Virus record (IMG/VR): IMGVR_UViG_3300020205_001870
Location: 1 to 50,796 of that record
Source of the DNA: a virus
Reading direction: 5' to 3' (one strand)
Length of the DNA stretch: 50,796 bases
The position numbers and the translations under genes were made by a program. The notes under the pieces are model-generated. The model ran no database searches and was not told the origin of the DNA. It saw only the letters and a program-made list of their open reading frames with translations. Positions within the stretch are counted from its first letter, which is position 1. Each line of letters starts with the position of its first letter. Shown here one piece after another: positions 22,135 through 29,915 of this stretch.

Positions 22135-22176
22135 AGAGAAACAAAGAAAGGGGGGGAGAGCGGTTGCCCTCCCCCC
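22135..22176 (-). terminator. Rho-independent terminator after the gene at 22183
   Basis: An 8-bp GC stem (22151-22158 with 22169-22176) is followed leftward by CCTTTCTTTGTTTC. It stands seven bases after the stop of the first gene in the block. Confidence 0.75.
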
Positions 22177-22182
22177 AAGGGG

Positions 22183-22518
22183 TCAGAAGGTGACCGGAGC
22201 ACCTTCGGGTGCAACCGCTCCCGCTGGTTTCAGGTAGATCCGTGATTGTCCTACACGGTCGCCCTCTTTGACGGCCAGTTGCATCATCACCCCGCCGACG
22301 TTGATCATCGGAGCGTCCAACTTCAGGGTTCCGTACCGGGTGTATGTCACTTCCGACTTCCCCTCCGGGGTGAAATTAGCCGTCAACCCTTCGCCAGCCA
22401 ACAACCGCAGCGTTACCACCCATCCGGTTCCTGCGGAATTCTGCTCCACCGTCGCTCCGACTTGTGAGAAGTTCACCACAGGAGCGATCATCATAGCCTT
22501 CGTTGCATTCTTTGCCAT
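22183..22518 (-). CDS. Hypothetical early protein, 111 aa, first gene after the iteron region
   Basis: The start at ATG 22518 follows GGAG by nine bases; an upstream ATG at 22533 overlaps that ribosome site. The sequence is mostly beta (VEQNSAGTGWVVTLRLLAGEGL, then TPEGKSEVTYTRYGTLKL) with a Gly/Val/Met-rich C-terminal half. It is the first gene downstream of the 455-base non-coding region and is followed at once by a terminator, which suggests strong, self-contained expression. An ssDNA-binding or host-takeover role is possible but there is no diagnostic motif. Confidence 0.6.
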   Translation of the reverse strand: MAKNATKAMMIAPVVNFSQVGATVEQNSAGTGWVVTLRLLAGEGLTANFTPEGKSEVTYTRYGTLKLDAPMINVGGVMMQLAVKEGDRVGQSRIYLKPAGAVAPEGAPVTF

Positions 22519-22973
22519 TGTACTAGTCTCCATTAGAGTGCTATTGCTACCCTAACAATAAGGGCGGCGACACTCTAGGCCTTACGGTGGAGCATGCCCC
22601 GGGGTGAAGTGAGCGTAAACCCTTGGAAATGCTGGACTTACAACAAACCGAAATTCTCTTTGCGTGCTTACTGCCCCCGATCCGTGTCGTGTTATCGGAC
22701 TCCGTTGCCCCTGTGACGCAGCGCACCCCCCCGGAGGCCCCCTGCTGATGGCCACAATTTGCGGGGGAAAGACCCTTTTTGTCTAGTAATTTTTTCACTG
22801 ACAACCACTGACAACCCTGCCTGTCAGTACGGACCCGCATTTGCAGGGTGCCAGAGGGGTTTATCTATCCCTTTTTCCCTTACTGACAGGACTGACATAT
22901 ATTTCCAAAGAGATAGGGGTATAGATATACAGAGAGTTTTGTTGTGGGAAAAGTCTGTCAGTACTGTCAGTCA
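22519..22973. other. Long non-coding region, origin and early promoter candidate
   Basis: This is the only gap over 300 bases. The part at 22796-22971 holds seven heptamer repeats around an AT-rich core (separate entry). The part at 22519-22795 is GC-rich; I see no tRNA and no convincing ORF. It must hold the promoter for the leftward gene starting at 22518, but no clear -10/-35 pair was identified. Position immediately downstream of the helicase gene fits a replication origin. Confidence 0.55.
22796..22971. repeat. Seven-copy heptamer cluster ACTGACA/TGTCAGT (iterons)
   Basis: ACTGACA occurs at 22797, 22807, 22882 and 22891. Its reverse complement TGTCAGT occurs at 22822, 22956 and 22965. 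The first two form a tandem 10-base repeat. Two nine-base-spaced pairs (22882-22897 and 22956-22971) face each other as imperfect 16-bp inverted arms across 58 bases of AT-rich sequence. A random heptamer would appear about 0.02 times in this span on both strands. This is typical of initiator or repressor binding arrays. Confidence 0.85.
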
Positions 22974-24401
22974 TTAATCCAGCTCATCTTCTTTGTCCTT
23001 CTTCAGCGAAAGACCCCCTAAAACGCGCGTTCCTTCAACACCTTTCCTGATCCTGCTTAGGTCCCAACTAGATTCCGCCTGAATTTTACTTACCAGTTGG
23101 TTGTCAGCCACATGCATTTTCACGTTATTGGACTTGCACCAGTCTTTCCATTCCCTCCGAACAAGGTCATTGGACACAAATCCGGCCTTGTTCTTTAGAA
23201 ACCGGGCCTCCAAAAAATAGTCAAACGGGTTATTGACCAAGTGATATTCTTTAACAACGCGCAACCCGTTATCAGTGGGGGTAAACTTCAGCGCGTCCGG
23301 GGCAGCTTCCAATCTTATAGCTCCCTGTAGGGCCCAATAGGCAATCCCTGCTAGCTCTCCTTTAAGTACATCCATAAGGTTGTGCTGCTCCTTGCCTTCA
23401 AAACTTTTCTCAAACGGAAGCACCAACATCTTGCCGCTGAGTCCTCTGCCCTTATTTGGCAACTGGGGAATTTCATTAGCTTGCACCCAAGGGGCGGCGT
23501 TGACTACAACATTTCTAGTTTGCCTTTTGTACTTCGCATTAATGCTAATGGGATCGCGTCCTAGTACGTTCTTCAGTACACGAACGGCGATTTCCCCCTC
23601 CCTTGAATCAAGTTCGCTGACCTCTGAAATGCATAACACTTTGGCAAACTCCATCCCGTCTAAGCCAAAGCTTCCGGCAATCTCATCTAGGCTGGTTCCT
23701 ACAAATCCGGTTCCCCCAACAAGCCAACGCATCACGGTGCTGATCGTTCCCTTGCCTGCCCGTATTTTCCCGTGAAACAACATCCACTTGGCGTACCTTC
23801 GGTGGCTCATCATTGAGTAGCCCATCCACCGCTGTAGTAACTCGACCCATACAGGATCTCCCCCACTCCATTCCCGCAGGCATTGTTGCCATCTGGGGCA
23901 CACCGCTGCAGAGTCAAGATCTACATCTACGACGCAAGGATCAAACCATTCTGGACCGCGTGGCACAACCACAAGAGTTTCCGAAAGGGCACTGGCCTTG
24001 ATATCCACAACGTAATCCCGAAACGAAATCGAACAGTGGGGGTCCTCAAGAGTCCCTTCTAATTCAGGTCGTAACCATTGAGGAACATCTGTTCTAGCAA
24101 CACGACACAAGGCTTCTAAAGCGCGAACAATCCCATTTACCTTGAACTCTGTTGGGCCAAATCGTTCGACTATTAATCCTGCAGGATCATCACTGACATA
24201 CAGATCCTCGCTCCACCGCCAGACAGCATCCTCTAGCCACTGCTTATCTCGCTGCATCCACCTTCCCCCGTACCATTCAAACAAACGGCCTTGAACTTCT
24301 TTAAGTCCAAGACCTTCTTCAAAGCCCACCTTAAGCATGGCCCGTGCAACTTTTAATGGTTCAAGAGTGCGAAGGGGATTTTGTTGTGTACCCAGAGTCA
24401 T
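22974..24401 (-). CDS. D5/P4-type superfamily 3 helicase (replication initiator candidate), 475 aa
   Basis: Walker A is GKIRAGKGT at 211-219. The Walker B-like strand KVLCISEVSE is near 254-263. The sensor Asn is in VVVNAAPW at 301. The D5-type motif NEIPQLPNKGRGLSGK is at 309-324. A C-terminal winged-helix-like region follows. The N-terminal 200 residues resemble the D5_N cap; no zinc ribbon or archaeo-eukaryotic primase domain is present, so it is helicase-only. Such proteins unwind origins and load the fork. The gene starts only 28 bases from the divergent late-arm gene and ends next to the iteron cluster, so it may be the initiator that binds there. Confidence 0.85.
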   Translation of the reverse strand: MTLGTQQNPLRTLEPLKVARAMLKVGFEEGLGLKEVQGRLFEWYGGRWMQRDKQWLEDAVWRWSEDLYVSDDPAGLIVERFGPTEFKVNGIVRALEALCRVARTDVPQWLRPELEGTLEDPHCSISFRDYVVDIKASALSETLVVVPRGPEWFDPCVVDVDLDSAAVCPRWQQCLREWSGGDPVWVELLQRWMGYSMMSHRRYAKWMLFHGKIRAGKGTISTVMRWLVGGTGFVGTSLDEIAGSFGLDGMEFAKVLCISEVSELDSREGEIAVRVLKNVLGRDPISINAKYKRQTRNVVVNAAPWVQANEIPQLPNKGRGLSGKMLVLPFEKSFEGKEQHNLMDVLKGELAGIAYWALQGAIRLEAAPDALKFTPTDNGLRVVKEYHLVNNPFDYFLEARFLKNKAGFVSNDLVRREWKDWCKSNNVKMHVADNQLVSKIQAESSWDLSRIRKGVEGTRVLGGLSLKKDKEDELD

Positions 24402-24429
24402 TCGACTATCCTTCCAACAGGAGTCTTAG

Positions 24430-26373
24430 ATGCCTAACGAATTTTCGCCCACTAACCCACTGCAATTTTCACTTACTGATCCACGAGCTTTCCTTGATAT
24501 TTTGGCTTCCCGTGCTGCAGCCAGTGGTGTTCCTATGGGCACAGGACAGAAAAGGGTAAAGGCTTCTCCAGTCCCTGCAGCTCCGCCAGCGACCCCGCCT
24601 GCTGCCCCGGCAAAGGGAAAAACAACACCCAAGCAGACGTTGCCCACAAATGCGGCAGATAGGCTGAAAGCTGCAAAGGCGGCTGTAGAACAAGCACGAA
24701 TGGCCGATTTAACTCGCCTACAGACACTAGCTCAACAAGGATATGAAATTGATCCTCTGACTGAGCGAAGAGCTATGGAGCGATACCAAAATAGAATGCG
24801 GGGCATTGTGGCAGAAGAAAATCTGCTTCAACGTCAAGGGCTCTACAAGCAACAAATTCGAGATCGGGTTTCCGAAAACAAAGCAAAAAAGCTAGAACGA
24901 GGTGTTGCGAGAGCGGGGGCTAAGGCTGTCCCGCAGTCTACACCAAGTCCGGAAACTACACAAGATACAAGTATTGAAAACCCAGAACAAGTTCTAGATT
25001 CTGTTCCCCCGGTCCCAGTTCCGGCCTTGGCCCCAGTTTCGATCCCAGTCCCGGCTTCGGTCCCGGTTGCGCCTCAGGTTCTGGCCTCGGCTGCTCTTGA
25101 CCAAGCAATAGCTCAAAGCCCCACGGGACAACTAAGTTCTCTAGCCAATAACCCGCTAGGTTATCGTGCAGATTATGGAGCACAACAACCGCTTGATCAA
25201 TTGTTGGGGGAGCTTCTTCCTGAACAACGGGCGATGGTGCAATCACAGATGGCCGCTAATAATCCTTACGGATATCAGCAAAGTATTGGGGGCGGCGTAC
25301 CAGTTAAGCGGCAACCAGAGGATTTTGGAACAACTCTTAGAAAAGGAAACAACGAGGCAGTCCGAAGGATAGAAAATTTCTTGTTTAGTTTACCTGTTGT
25401 GCAATCAACTTTTGCACCCGGTGGAATTCTAGGTCCACCATTGCCTCCCGATCTGGCTCAACGAGCTGTGGACCGGGCGATGACTCCAAACGAAAGGGCG
25501 ATGGCCCAAGCCCAACAAACGCAGGGTGCTATGCAAGGAGCCATTCAAGATATGGCTGGCTTTGGAGCTGGTGCTGGGTCAAGGTCCATTCCTTCGGGGG
25601 CGATTAAACAGACCACCATCAACGAAGGTCCGGTCCTTCAAGGCCGTACTCCTAATGTTGCTGAATCTGCAAGGCCTTCACCTACTTATAGGTTTAACGA
25701 TTTAACTGCTCAACAGCAAGGGGATTTAGCGGCTCTTTCTGAATGGGGTAGCCGAAGTGTTCCTTCTTCTCCCCCTTTAACAGGGCCAAATCCTCAGCCT
25801 AGTGTAGGTATGTTACCCCCTAATATGAATCGGGGCGTGTTGAATGTGACCCCGGGTAATCAGGGGCAAATTAGAGATCTTCCTGTTATCCAAGAACCGG
25901 TGGTACGCGCTCCTTCTCTTGTAGATTCTGTACGCCCAAATATGCCTGTTGATGTTGTACCTTCTCTTGCACCTATTGGTTCGATTTCTAAACCTTATCC
26001 CCGGACCCAAACTACTCCGGATGGCCAAGGTCTTTTACCGGGAATTTCCACAGCTGATGCACCGGCTCTTAGGCCTTATGAAATGCCAGTGCCTCCGGTC
26101 AATCAAATTCCAAGGCCCGAGATCAATGAAATTTTGGGTCAATTGATCTTCCCTTCTAATTTTTCTCAGCTCAAACCAGTTCGTCCTTCTGTCGTCCCAG
26201 CTGAAGCACCTCCAACAACGCCTTCCCCTTCAAAGTTTAATTTTACAGAGGGTCTAAAGCGAGGCGCAAAGGGTTTGATTGAAGGTTATAAGTCCGGCGT
26301 AGCAGAACGTAAGAAGCAGGAAGAAGCAGCAAGACTTGCGAAAGAAAAAGCTAAGAGTCAAGGAAGCTCTTAA
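24430..26373 (+). CDS. Large Pro/Ala-rich protein, first gene of the rightward arm, 647 aa
   Basis: ATG 24430 follows AGGAG. Residues about 75-165 form a charged helical segment (Arg/Gln/Glu-rich). The rest is low-complexity: repeated Pro-Val/Pro-Ala stretches near residues 190-215, then Pro/Gln/Asn-rich linkers, with a basic C-terminus rich in Lys/Glu/Ala. No enzyme motif or signal peptide. The composition resembles the junction-spanning protein at 49386, suggesting both are extended internal virion or scaffold-like proteins. Function is inferred only. Confidence 0.65.
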   Translation: MPNEFSPTNPLQFSLTDPRAFLDILASRAAASGVPMGTGQKRVKASPVPAAPPATPPAAPAKGKTTPKQTLPTNAADRLKAAKAAVEQARMADLTRLQTLAQQGYEIDPLTERRAMERYQNRMRGIVAEENLLQRQGLYKQQIRDRVSENKAKKLERGVARAGAKAVPQSTPSPETTQDTSIENPEQVLDSVPPVPVPALAPVSIPVPASVPVAPQVLASAALDQAIAQSPTGQLSSLANNPLGYRADYGAQQPLDQLLGELLPEQRAMVQSQMAANNPYGYQQSIGGGVPVKRQPEDFGTTLRKGNNEAVRRIENFLFSLPVVQSTFAPGGILGPPLPPDLAQRAVDRAMTPNERAMAQAQQTQGAMQGAIQDMAGFGAGAGSRSIPSGAIKQTTINEGPVLQGRTPNVAESARPSPTYRFNDLTAQQQGDLAALSEWGSRSVPSSPPLTGPNPQPSVGMLPPNMNRGVLNVTPGNQGQIRDLPVIQEPVVRAPSLVDSVRPNMPVDVVPSLAPIGSISKPYPRTQTTPDGQGLLPGISTADAPALRPYEMPVPPVNQIPRPEINEILGQLIFPSNFSQLKPVRPSVVPAEAPPTTPSPSKFNFTEGLKRGAKGLIEGYKSGVAERKKQEEAARLAKEKAKSQGSS

Positions 26374-26391
26374 GGAAGTATTCGGTATCAA

Positions 26392-26841
26392 ATGACCACG
26401 AAGAAGCGCAAGGGAATGTCATTTAGTTTGGGAGGGGGACTTCGGTGGGTCCATGAATCTCGTTTCTGTGACGAGATGCAATTGACCCCCACTGCTTTCC
26501 GGAAGTTGTGTCGGGCCCTTGGGGTTCCGATGCTGCACATTCATGATGATTGGCTGGTCAATCTGCATATGTTTCGTATCGGAATGTGGGCGGCTTGCCG
26601 GTTTGGCCAAAATGATTTTTTGGTTCCGGGTTGTACAGAGATTGCAAAGGGTAGAAAGCTTGGGCGTACAAAATCCAAAATGCTCTCCCGGGAATACATC
26701 GAAGCCAATTTGCCGATGCTTGTTGAGGAAGTGTGCAAGGCCCGTGTTATGGACGGCATTGAACTCGAACAACGCACCATCGAAGAATCCCAAGACGCTG
26801 CTCGTCGCATGCTCAATCTACTAAACCCAAGGATTCCCTAA
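26392..26841 (+). CDS. Hypothetical basic protein, possible DNA-binding, 149 aa
   Basis: The N-terminus is Lys/Arg-rich. Residues about 28-50 (EMQLTPTAFRKLCRALGVPML) look like an HTH specificity region followed by a wing. The C-terminal half is a charged helix. Such proteins upstream of terminase are sometimes small terminase subunits or packaging regulators. Alternatively it may be a transcription regulator. It overlaps the next ATG by one base. Confidence 0.5.
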   Translation: MTTKKRKGMSFSLGGGLRWVHESRFCDEMQLTPTAFRKLCRALGVPMLHIHDDWLVNLHMFRIGMWAACRFGQNDFLVPGCTEIAKGRKLGRTKSKMLSREYIEANLPMLVEEVCKARVMDGIELEQRTIEESQDAARRMLNLLNPRIP

Positions 26842-27092
26842 TGGCCGCAAAGAAACGATTTAACCTAAGGGCAGAGCACAAGAATCCCAGTGGGGGTCTT
26901 AATGCTAAAGGCCGAACGGCTTACAACAAAGCCACAGGAAGTAATTTAAAAGCTCCTCAGCCGGAGGGCGGTTCTAGGCGCGATAGCTTTTGTGCACGAA
27001 TGGAAGGGATGAAGAAAAAGTTGACATCCCGAGAAACGGCACGGGACCCAAACAGCCGGATCAATAAAAGCCTGCGGGCGTGGAGGTGTTAA
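26841..27092 (+). CDS. Conserved small basic phage protein (DUF6321-like), 83 aa
   Basis: The C-terminal half contains the run SFCARMEGM, then LTSRETARDPNSRINKSLRAW with a terminal Cys. This pattern is found in small proteins near the terminase genes of many phages from aquatic bacteria. The N-terminus is a NPSGGLNAKGR-type segment. The role is unknown; the basic charge and conserved Cys/Arg pattern suggest binding DNA or a capsid partner. One CAGTGGGGG copy encodes the PSGG. Confidence 0.7.
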   Translation: MAAKKRFNLRAEHKNPSGGLNAKGRTAYNKATGSNLKAPQPEGGSRRDSFCARMEGMKKKLTSRETARDPNSRINKSLRAWRC

Positions 27093-27290
27093 ATGGCTAA
27101 GAAGAAAGACCTGTTGGACATGTTGATGGGGCCCCCTAAAAAGGAACCTAAATACAAGAGTCTTAAGAAAAAGAATGGGGAAGAAAAAGAAGAAGAAGAA
27201 GACGAAATGGACGAAGGGTGTAGTGGACACTCTAAGGGTATTGAAATGCGTATTTCACTTCTTCTTCCTGCAGCATTGCAGGCGAAGTAG
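27093..27290 (+). CDS. Small highly charged protein, 65 aa
   Basis: Starts one base after the previous stop (TAAATG). It has a Lys-rich half (PPKKEPKYKSLKKKNG) and then an acidic run of Glu/Asp (about residues 31-41), ending in a hydrophobic tail. Such bipolar proteins are common in virion gene clusters, but no family was recognised. The 62-base gap downstream contains a small TCCCC-TTGTT-GGGGA hairpin without a T-tract. Confidence 0.55.
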   Translation: MAKKKDLLDMLMGPPKKEPKYKSLKKKNGEEKEEEEDEMDEGCSGHSKGIEMRISLLLPAALQAK

Positions 27291-27352
27291 AAGTTGTTGA
27301 TTTTATTTTTAAACCGCATCCCCTTGTTGGGGAGCTAACAAAAGGAGTGGTC

Positions 27353-27475
27353 ATGCCTAAGGTTAATGGAAAGAAGTTTCCGTACACATTGAAGGGGAAG
27401 ACTGCCGCGAAAGCTGCAGCTAAGAAGATGCCTTCACATATGAAGTCAATGCGCCCTAAGGGTGGTAAAGTTTAA
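27353..27475 (+). CDS. Very small basic phage protein, 40 aa
   Basis: AAAGGAG lies just upstream of ATG 27353. The product begins MPKVNGKKFPYT and is rich in Lys and Ala (KGKTAAKAAAKKM). This resembles tiny conserved proteins of unknown function often found beside small phage structural genes. Excellent ribosome site and conserved-looking start support reality. Likely DNA- or capsid-binding by charge. Confidence 0.65.
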   Translation: MPKVNGKKFPYTLKGKTAAKAAAKKMPSHMKSMRPKGGKV

Positions 27476-27490
27476 AATAGGGATTGCGTA

Positions 27491-28834
27491 ATGGCTCTGG
27501 ACCCTCGTCTTCTAAAACAAATGGAAGCTGTTGGAATTGGACTTCCGTCCGAGGGCGGTGGCTTTCAATTAGGCCAACGGGAAAAACGTCCGGGGGGTCC
27601 AGTCCCATTACGTCCATATCCGGGGCAAGGAACTTTGCTGTCCAACCAGCGAAAGAATCTTGCTTCTAATTTAATGCCAGAACTTGAAGATGCCTTAAAG
27701 GGGATTGTTGAAACGCCCTTTCAAGAAACTTTTGGTTACAGCCGAGCCCCTATAGGAAATTTGGTTGAGCCGTTCTTTACAGTTAATCTTGTAAAGGACC
27801 TCCCCTTTGAGCATTCAGCTGTTTATCCTATTTTAGGGGACCCTAAAGAAACCGACCATTTCTATCGGAACTTGGGGAATAGGTTGTCTAGCGGAAAGTA
27901 CCCCACTGTCCGTGCGGATATTCAGGAAGTTTATTCTGATCTCCGAAGATTCAACAAAGATTACAGGATGGTCATAGATCTAGGATTGGCAAGGGGTCCG
28001 GGCTTTCACGCCCCAACTGTTGATGCAGCCTTTAAACATGGCATATTGCTTGAGTCAATGGCCACGCATCCAGAAGCTGCAAATATGGGGTCGGTTCAAA
28101 GAAGCAACAGTATTATGCGTTTGCATTCCCAACTAGCCGCTCTAAAGGCTAAAGATGTTCGCGCGGGGGGGCCTTTACTTGCTCAAGCAATTCAACAATA
28201 CCGCAATCTTATTGGCCCATCTGTAGGTTTAAGGGCGGGTCGAGGAGTTGATCGCGTTTTGTTTTCGCCAACCCTAACGTCTCAAGATCCCGTTCAGGCT
28301 CGGGCCGTTGCTGTTGCAGGGAAAGGTATTAGGGAACAAGACCGGGCTAATTTGCGAGCTTTAATTTCCCCCCAGATTGAAAAACAAACTCCTGTTCAAA
28401 ATTTTGAACAACTAGAGAAGTTTGTAAAGTCAAACATGGAACCGGAGGACTGGCGTATTTTGCAGTCTTCAATGGGCCCAACGAGCCGGATGGATCCAAA
28501 GAAAAGGGCGGAAGTTTTAATCCGAGAATTAAAAAGCACGTTGGAGTTTGAAGGCCGTTATCGTGCCTTGGCCGATAGGGCATTAGAGGATTACGCAAAC
28601 ACTGGTAGGCCAGTTAAAAAAGTAAAGTCAAAGCCTGTCGGTAAACAACGTCTCACAAAAGAAGCAGTGGAGGCGGGCATGATTAGCGAGGAAACTGCGC
28701 TTAAACGATTGAAGGCCTTGCAGCGAAAGATGAAACCGGTTACAGGCGGGGGCCCAAAAAATCTTGCTTTGATCATGGCTCTTGCGGGAATTTTGTCTGC
28801 TGGATTTATGGCTATGAATGAGCAGGAGGCTTAA
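27491..28834 (+). CDS. Hypothetical late protein with C-terminal hydrophobic tail, 447 aa
   Basis: The sequence is mixed alpha/beta with basic helical stretches near residues 330-410 and a hydrophobic C-terminal segment (ALIMALAGILSAGFMAM) that could insert in a membrane. No catalytic motif was recognised. Upstream of the terminase and portal genes, it could be a virion protein delivered with DNA or an assembly factor. The ATG at 27491 has no strong ribosome site. Confidence 0.6.
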   Translation: MALDPRLLKQMEAVGIGLPSEGGGFQLGQREKRPGGPVPLRPYPGQGTLLSNQRKNLASNLMPELEDALKGIVETPFQETFGYSRAPIGNLVEPFFTVNLVKDLPFEHSAVYPILGDPKETDHFYRNLGNRLSSGKYPTVRADIQEVYSDLRRFNKDYRMVIDLGLARGPGFHAPTVDAAFKHGILLESMATHPEAANMGSVQRSNSIMRLHSQLAALKAKDVRAGGPLLAQAIQQYRNLIGPSVGLRAGRGVDRVLFSPTLTSQDPVQARAVAVAGKGIREQDRANLRALISPQIEKQTPVQNFEQLEKFVKSNMEPEDWRILQSSMGPTSRMDPKKRAEVLIRELKSTLEFEGRYRALADRALEDYANTGRPVKKVKSKPVGKQRLTKEAVEAGMISEETALKRLKALQRKMKPVTGGGPKNLALIMALAGILSAGFMAMNEQEA

Positions 28835-28839
28835 ATAAA

Positions 28840-29271
28840 TTGGCAAAGCCGTCAAAGAAACCAATTATTGAAAATGGGGAAGATGTTATTCGCGCAATGT
28901 TTTCTATTGATGGTGCTGCAGCGGCAATTCAAAGATCGGGCTTTGATGTTGAAGAAGAGGTGTCAATGTATATTGACATAGCCCGTAACTCTCTAGAAGA
29001 CAACACAAGACTTTCCGCGCTACAAAGATTGAATAGGCGTGTACGAGAAATTGCGGAAGTGAACGGTATGATCTCCACTGGATCTGTTAGGATGGTATCC
29101 CATGAAGAAGATGGAACCCTTGTTGAACAAGTCCGGTCTGAATCCCGAATCCTCTCACAGGTTCGAGGACTCACGCTCCCCGGAAGTTCACGCATCTCAA
29201 ATCGAGTATTGCCCCCAGCTGCCCAAATCAATCACGGACCTCAACCAGGTTTTGATGCGGTTGAGAAATGA
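28840..29271 (+). CDS. Hypothetical helical protein, candidate small terminase subunit, 143 aa
   Basis: TTG 28840 is used as start with GGAGG about ten bases upstream, reaching into the previous gene's end. The first 80 residues are helical (AMFSIDGAAAAIQRSGFDVEEEV, then NRRVREIAEVNGM) and could form an HTH plus oligomerisation helices. The C-terminus is loop-rich. Three small genes precede the terminase large subunit, and one is likely to be the small subunit. This is the first of them. No motif settles the matter. Confidence 0.5.
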   Translation: MAKPSKKPIIENGEDVIRAMFSIDGAAAAIQRSGFDVEEEVSMYIDIARNSLEDNTRLSALQRLNRRVREIAEVNGMISTGSVRMVSHEEDGTLVEQVRSESRILSQVRGLTLPGSSRISNRVLPPAAQINHGPQPGFDAVEK

Positions 29272-29557
29272 AGACTTTGCGAATTGGGGGGCTTACGTTC
29301 TAGAAGACATTGGAATTGTGGAGGTGGATCGGGCTATTGAGTCGATCTCATCCTTTGGGGAATCAATTCGCCAAGAACTTTGTAGTCCTGCAGGAATACT
29401 GAATGCAAAGTGGACGGAGGTTGCTTTGCGTTTGTACGTGTTGTCCCCCTCCACAACGAATCCCAATGCGATGCTTGCTTCGTTGTGTCAACTTTCAGCT
29501 GCACTTCTTTTTACGGAGGGTCGTCATGCCCCAACCCGATATCGAACAACGTCTTGA
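29255..29557 (+). CDS. Hypothetical protein, 100 aa
   Basis: ATG 29255 is taken as start, overlapping the previous gene by 17 bases; the frame is open further to 29102 within that gene. The product is helical with an acidic first half (RNEDFANWGAYVLEDIG) and an Ala/Leu-rich later helix. No motif. The following gene starts 32 bases before this stop. Confidence 0.5.
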   Translation: MRLRNEDFANWGAYVLEDIGIVEVDRAIESISSFGESIRQELCSPAGILNAKWTEVALRLYVLSPSTTNPNAMLASLCQLSAALLFTEGRHAPTRYRTTS

Positions 29558-29915
29558 AGAACTCCGAGAATTTTACCCCTCGGATGAACACCAAATTTTA
29601 GACGAAGCTCTAGAGACAATTAAAGAATTGCGTCGTCGAGTTCGGAGGGTCACCTATGGACAACGTATGCAAGATGAAATTCAAGAACTTAATCCTGAAG
29701 CTCAATTCCTAGAGGGTATGGATGAAGCCCTTGTTGGATACGCAGTTCAGTGGGGATCCCCCCCTCTGCCAGTATACGACGGCGAGAAAATCGTTGAAAT
29801 TTTGGCAAAGGACATGGGCTTTGAAGAGGCCGCTGAACACTTTAGCTTCAATATCGAATGTGCTTATGTAGGGTCCGGAACACCGTTGATTCTTCATAGG
29901 CCGGAGCTTGACTAA
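29526..29915 (+). CDS. Hypothetical acidic coiled-coil protein, 129 aa
   Basis: ATG 29526 follows GGAGG and is preferred over the upstream start at 29403, which would lie in the previous gene. Residues about 4-45 are heptad-rich (IEQRLEELREFY, then ALETIKELRRRVRR). The rest is acidic with aromatic residues. Its stop overlaps the terminase start by one base. It could be a terminase partner or a head-completion protein by location only. Confidence 0.6.
   Translation: MPQPDIEQRLEELREFYPSDEHQILDEALETIKELRRRVRRVTYGQRMQDEIQELNPEAQFLEGMDEALVGYAVQWGSPPLPVYDGEKIVEILAKDMGFEEAAEHFSFNIECAYVGSGTPLILHRPELD

Noticed and set aside
22560-22760. GC-rich segment that might hold a tRNA or small RNA
   Set aside because: I could not fold a cloverleaf or find a conserved T-loop; no RNA gene is claimed.
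27309-27345. Small TCCCC/GGGGA hairpin as a terminator
   Set aside because: The stem is only five base pairs and no T-tract follows it; more likely part of the leader of the 40-aa gene.
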